Of a DNA stretch of 64,000 nt, positions 60,884-64,000 are shown in pieces. Made by a program: the position numbers and the translations under genes. The DNA lies in assembly GCA_018894105.1 (NCBI GenBank), contig CM032123.1, positions 4,527,001 through 4,591,000 of the forward strand. The letters are read 5' to 3'. The notes under the pieces were generated by a model. That model was not told where the DNA came from. It saw nothing but the letters and a program-made list of their open reading frames with translations, and made no database searches. The DNA is from Jacaranda mimosifolia (lineage: Eukaryota > Streptophyta > Magnoliopsida > Lamiales > Bignoniaceae). Position 1 is the first letter of the stretch. Each line of letters opens with the position of its first letter.

Positions 60884-61690
60884 GTATAAATTAAAATTAA
60901 TATTGGATCAAGTTGAAAAGGTTAAAAAAAAACTTTTGAAATTCTTTCCAAATTAGGTCAAACTATTGAGCCGAATTAAATAGAAATCAAGTATATTACT
61001 TGGCCGACTTGAGTTGATGGCCTCATGTTGTCGTGGAATAGGGCGTGAGGTAAATTTACCTCTTATGTGAATTGACAAATTAATATCGTCTTCACATTTA
61101 TATGTGAAAGATTTGGGGTTCAAACTCAAGTAATTCTATATGTACATGCGTGCATAAATAAAAAAAATTACCATAATCAAAATCTTTATCCTATATTATA
61201 AATTTAGAAATTTAGTAAGAAAAACGACTGTAAAAAAATTTATTATTTTATTTTATATTTAAATATTTTTCTATTTTTCCACATGATTTGTCTGTAGTTT
61301 TTGTCCTTTGTGTATATTATGAACATGGACCATGCATATACACAAAGGGATCAATGTTATCAAATAGTCAATTTGTCCAACGGCATTATCCCGCACAATT
61401 ATATGGGTTATATATGTGAAATTTTGAATCTTAACAAATTTTAAGAACGTATATATGTATAAATTAAAAAAAAATAAAAAATCAACAAAGTCAATGTTCA
61501 TAATATACACAAAAGGTAGAAAGTATAGACAAGTTACTACAAGTTATGTAGTACCCAGACATGTTAGTGGCTCGATTCGAGTTAGTTGGCCTACGTTGAG
61601 ATGATTAATATGTAGACCACAAAATACATATACACAATTATACAAAAAATATAATTATTTGTACAAACACTGTTGATAAATGTATATATG
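60884..61690. other. AT-rich intergenic spacer
   Basis: Nothing recognised. Confidence 0.5.
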
Positions 61691-62190
61691 TGTGTATATA
61701 TTGGGATTTGACTCGATTATTGAGAGATCATATTTGACTAAAATTAGGCCTCCTTCTTGTATTGAATTTCATAATTCCACGTAAAGTAGTTAAGTAATTT
61801 TCTATTATAAATAGAAGTGTTTATTTAATTACTTTTAGGACACTCGTGGAACTCATGGGGTAGTTATTGTGAATACGAGTAGGGTAATACAAAATGATGG
61901 AGTGAGTATCTCTTTAGGAATTATGATAGGGGTTGTACAAGGGATTTTTCGGATTGAGTTTGGATCTATCAAATTCAAGAGATGGCTTGTACTGGTAAAA
62001 TTATATCATAATCGAAGAAAAAAAACTCCCGTGGAAGTAAGCGAAATTTACCAAATTACATAAATCTGTGTTTGTTTTATTTTTCTATCTATCGGATAAT
62101 AATTTTGTCATCAAATTTGTGGGTATGATTTGTGAATTCCTGATAAATTAAATATTATGTCTAAATTGCTTCCGCTGTGCTCCAATAAAT
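61691..62190 (+). mobile_element. LTR of a Copia-type retrotransposon, truncated element
   Basis: The start is approximate (TGTGTATATATTGGGATTTG). A TATA box (TATAAATA) lies at 61806-61813. The end TTCCGCTGTGCTCCAATA is common at the 3' end of plant Copia LTRs and is followed by a primer binding site. No gag or pol follows downstream. Confidence 0.55.
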
Positions 62191-62206
62191 TGGTATCAGA
62201 GCCAGG
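62191..62206 (+). other. retrotransposon primer binding site (initiator tRNA-Met)
   Basis: TGGTATCAGAGCCAGG is complementary to the 3' end of plant initiator tRNA-Met and directly follows the LTR. Confidence 0.8.
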
Positions 62207-62217
62207 TGTATATACAC

Positions 62218-62233
62218 AGAGAGAGAGAGAGAG
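62218..62233. repeat. (GA)n microsatellite
   Basis: About eight GA units just after the primer binding site. Confidence 0.8.
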
Positions 62234-63528
62234 CATATATGGTTATGAATTTCTATTTAAATTAGAGAGGAAGTGTATATCACAAAAGGGCTATCATGGA
62301 CAGCATACAAACAATGTTTCATATTTTCTCCCGACAGTGATGCTTTAAGAATTCTCTTCTCTTGGTCGATGAAATATGTATGTGTGTGTGTATATATATA
62401 TATATATATCAATCTCGAGAAAAATATAATAAATATGAATACTTAATTCTCGGAAATTAAGATCTGATTAATTAATGAGGTGATTCCCGTGTCGGCCAAG
62501 AATATATCCATTTCTTTTTTCTTCATATAATTACTTCATAATGACAGTGCATTTGGTTCCTTTCAATGACCCCATAACCCTCCAAATTAGTGTTCAACAG
62601 ATCTTATAATTATAAGTTTTTTTTATTAAGCTGTTTTCCAATGTGAGTAATAAATTACCAGCAGAAATTTCATTAGTTCTTTGAATTTATTTTATTAGTA
62701 GCTTATAATAAACTATTAACATGTTCTTAAGTTTTAAAAATAGAGCTTTTTTTTGTTTTTTAAAAAAGTATTGCTAAGAAAAGCAACAATTAATTACAAG
62801 GGGAAAACCAAAAAAAGGTCAATTATTGATCCGCCGTGATGATAATTAAGGTGATAATGATGTGTTTACAACTTTACATCAATAATATGAGGTTTATTGG
62901 AGGTATAGGTCAAAAGTCATTTTCAAGTAGTCATATGCAAGAATCATGAGAAATTCCCACAAGAAAACTTAGGTAGTCTAAATATTTCAAAATTAACCAA
63001 GAAAAGATAATTATTATCTTAGGTGGGCTCGACTTATCTTTCAAACAATCGAAGACATTGCTCTGATTTTGAATTGTACCAATATTTCTATTTTATTATA
63101 TATAATTTAATATTGCAGATTGCAATCATCTAGCAATAATTTAGCGTGATATAACTTTTTCCCCAAATATTATCAATATGTTAAGTAATCAATTGAAATA
63201 TGTTTAAACAATGAAAAATCAAAATATATTTTTTTATTTATATATGCACGCATATCAAGAATATGTTAGGACTCAAACCTCAAGCTGTAAATGCGATATT
63301 ATTGAATCGATTGACCTTTCAATTAATTAATGATCGAAATGTAACAGATAAATTTAGTTGCTTGTTCTTCACCTAAAATAAAATTTGGTTTTTTCAATAT
63401 GTGGGGACTTTGTTTTTATTTTTGACTAATTGGAAATCAATATCATAACCACTTGAATTCTGTACTCTCTTCCACTTTAAAGCCTGGTCACTTCCATCAA
63501 TCCTCCTTTTCTATGATGTTTCCTCTTA
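62234..63528. other. AT-rich spacer
   Basis: Contains the (TG)n(TA)n tract at 62377-62409. No coding sequence of a retroelement or host gene seen. Confidence 0.5.
62377..62409. repeat. (TG)n(TA)n compound microsatellite
   Basis: A TG run passes directly into a TA run. Confidence 0.9.
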
Positions 63529-63865
63529 CACTATGTTTGATTTAAGAATTTTGATAAGAAAAGTATTAGAGAAAAGGAAAATAAAATGAAGAAATATAAA
63601 ATCTCAAATTTATTTGGTTGCTTAAGAAAATAATGGGGAAAAGGCGGGTGATGAACGTGTTGAAGAATAAAAGAGAGTTCAGATAGATTTTTCCCTCATT
63701 TTCCTTATCATTTTGTGACGAAAATTCATTTTCCTTAAATACACTATATTTTTTTCCTAAATTATTCTTTCTTTAACAATTTCCTTACCAACCAAACAAT
63801 CAAAACTATTTTCCTTAACAATTTTTTTTCTTTTCCTCATCAAAATCCATGAACCAAACATATTG
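63529..63865. mobile_element. Tourist-like MITE (337 bp)
   Basis: The left end CACTATGTTTGATTTAAGAA and the reverse-complemented right end CAATATGTTTGGTTCATGGA, then matching TTTTGATAAG/TTTTGATGAG, are inverted repeats. TTA lies at 63526-63528 and 63866-63868. Confidence 0.75.
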
Positions 63866-64000
63866 TTAGGATCACAGTTCATGTGAAAAAGTATTTATGC
63901 ATTTGAGGCATCAAAGGATCATTTTTGTAGCTATATTATGTGTTGGGGAAAGTAACAATTTTTATTTGTTATAGTAATGCTATGCTAATTTTATTTAAAC

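Noticed and set aside
62185..62210. TGGTATCAGAGCC considered as part of a tRNA gene
   Set aside because: No cloverleaf can be drawn; the context is an LTR end and the motif is the classic primer binding site.

Overview
The window is nuclear DNA of a flowering plant, very probably a eudicot. It is AT-rich. The genes have GT-AG introns, plant-specific families are present (phytocyanin, R2R3-MYB, DUF1645, MIP1-zipper/DUF547, NPF transporter, thylakoidal processing peptidase), and the long spacers are filled with plant transposons. I cannot name the species.

Host genes, left to right: (1) a thylakoidal processing peptidase of the plastid type I signal peptidase family, + strand, 5190-7573, six exons; (2) an NPF4-type NRT1/PTR transporter, - strand, 8271-10549, convergent with the first; (3) a two-exon secreted phytocyanin-like protein, + strand, 27242-28018; (4) an intronless subgroup 22 (MYB44/73-like) R2R3-MYB, - strand, 34796-35515; (5) a DUF1645 protein, - strand, 45452-46535; (6) an eleven-exon protein with an N-terminal MIP1 leucine zipper and a C-terminal DUF547, - strand, 52692-55906. 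Exon joins were worked out by hand from splice signals, reading phase and family conservation. The genes are far apart and functionally unrelated; nothing suggests a gene cluster or pathway.

The rest is transposon-derived or featureless AT-rich spacer. The recognisable elements are a decayed hAT transposase (13.1-16.7 kb) and a decayed PIF/Harbinger pair, transposase plus Myb/SANT-like ORF (19.6-22.4 kb). There are several hAT-type non-autonomous elements with 8-bp target duplications, one of which appears to carry a captured gene fragment (23.9-24.9 kb). Tourist-like MITEs with TWA target duplications are frequent and one is nested inside another. Retroelements are a tRNA-related SINE family (one copy split by a DNA element), a solo LTR, a TRIM, and a Copia-type LTR followed by an initiator-Met primer binding site.

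The most useful observation concerns the kinds of damage. Three of the six host genes are broken only by single-base insertions or deletions, mostly in short homopolymers: the peptidase has 1, the transporter 4 and DUF1645 1. The other three are intact. The decayed transposases instead carry nonsense changes dominated by Trp to stop (G to A), the footprint expected of methylated-cytosine deamination. The host-gene frameshifts could be base-calling errors in the assembly or real lesions; the transporter is the best candidate for a true pseudogene. I found no convincing undescribed system.
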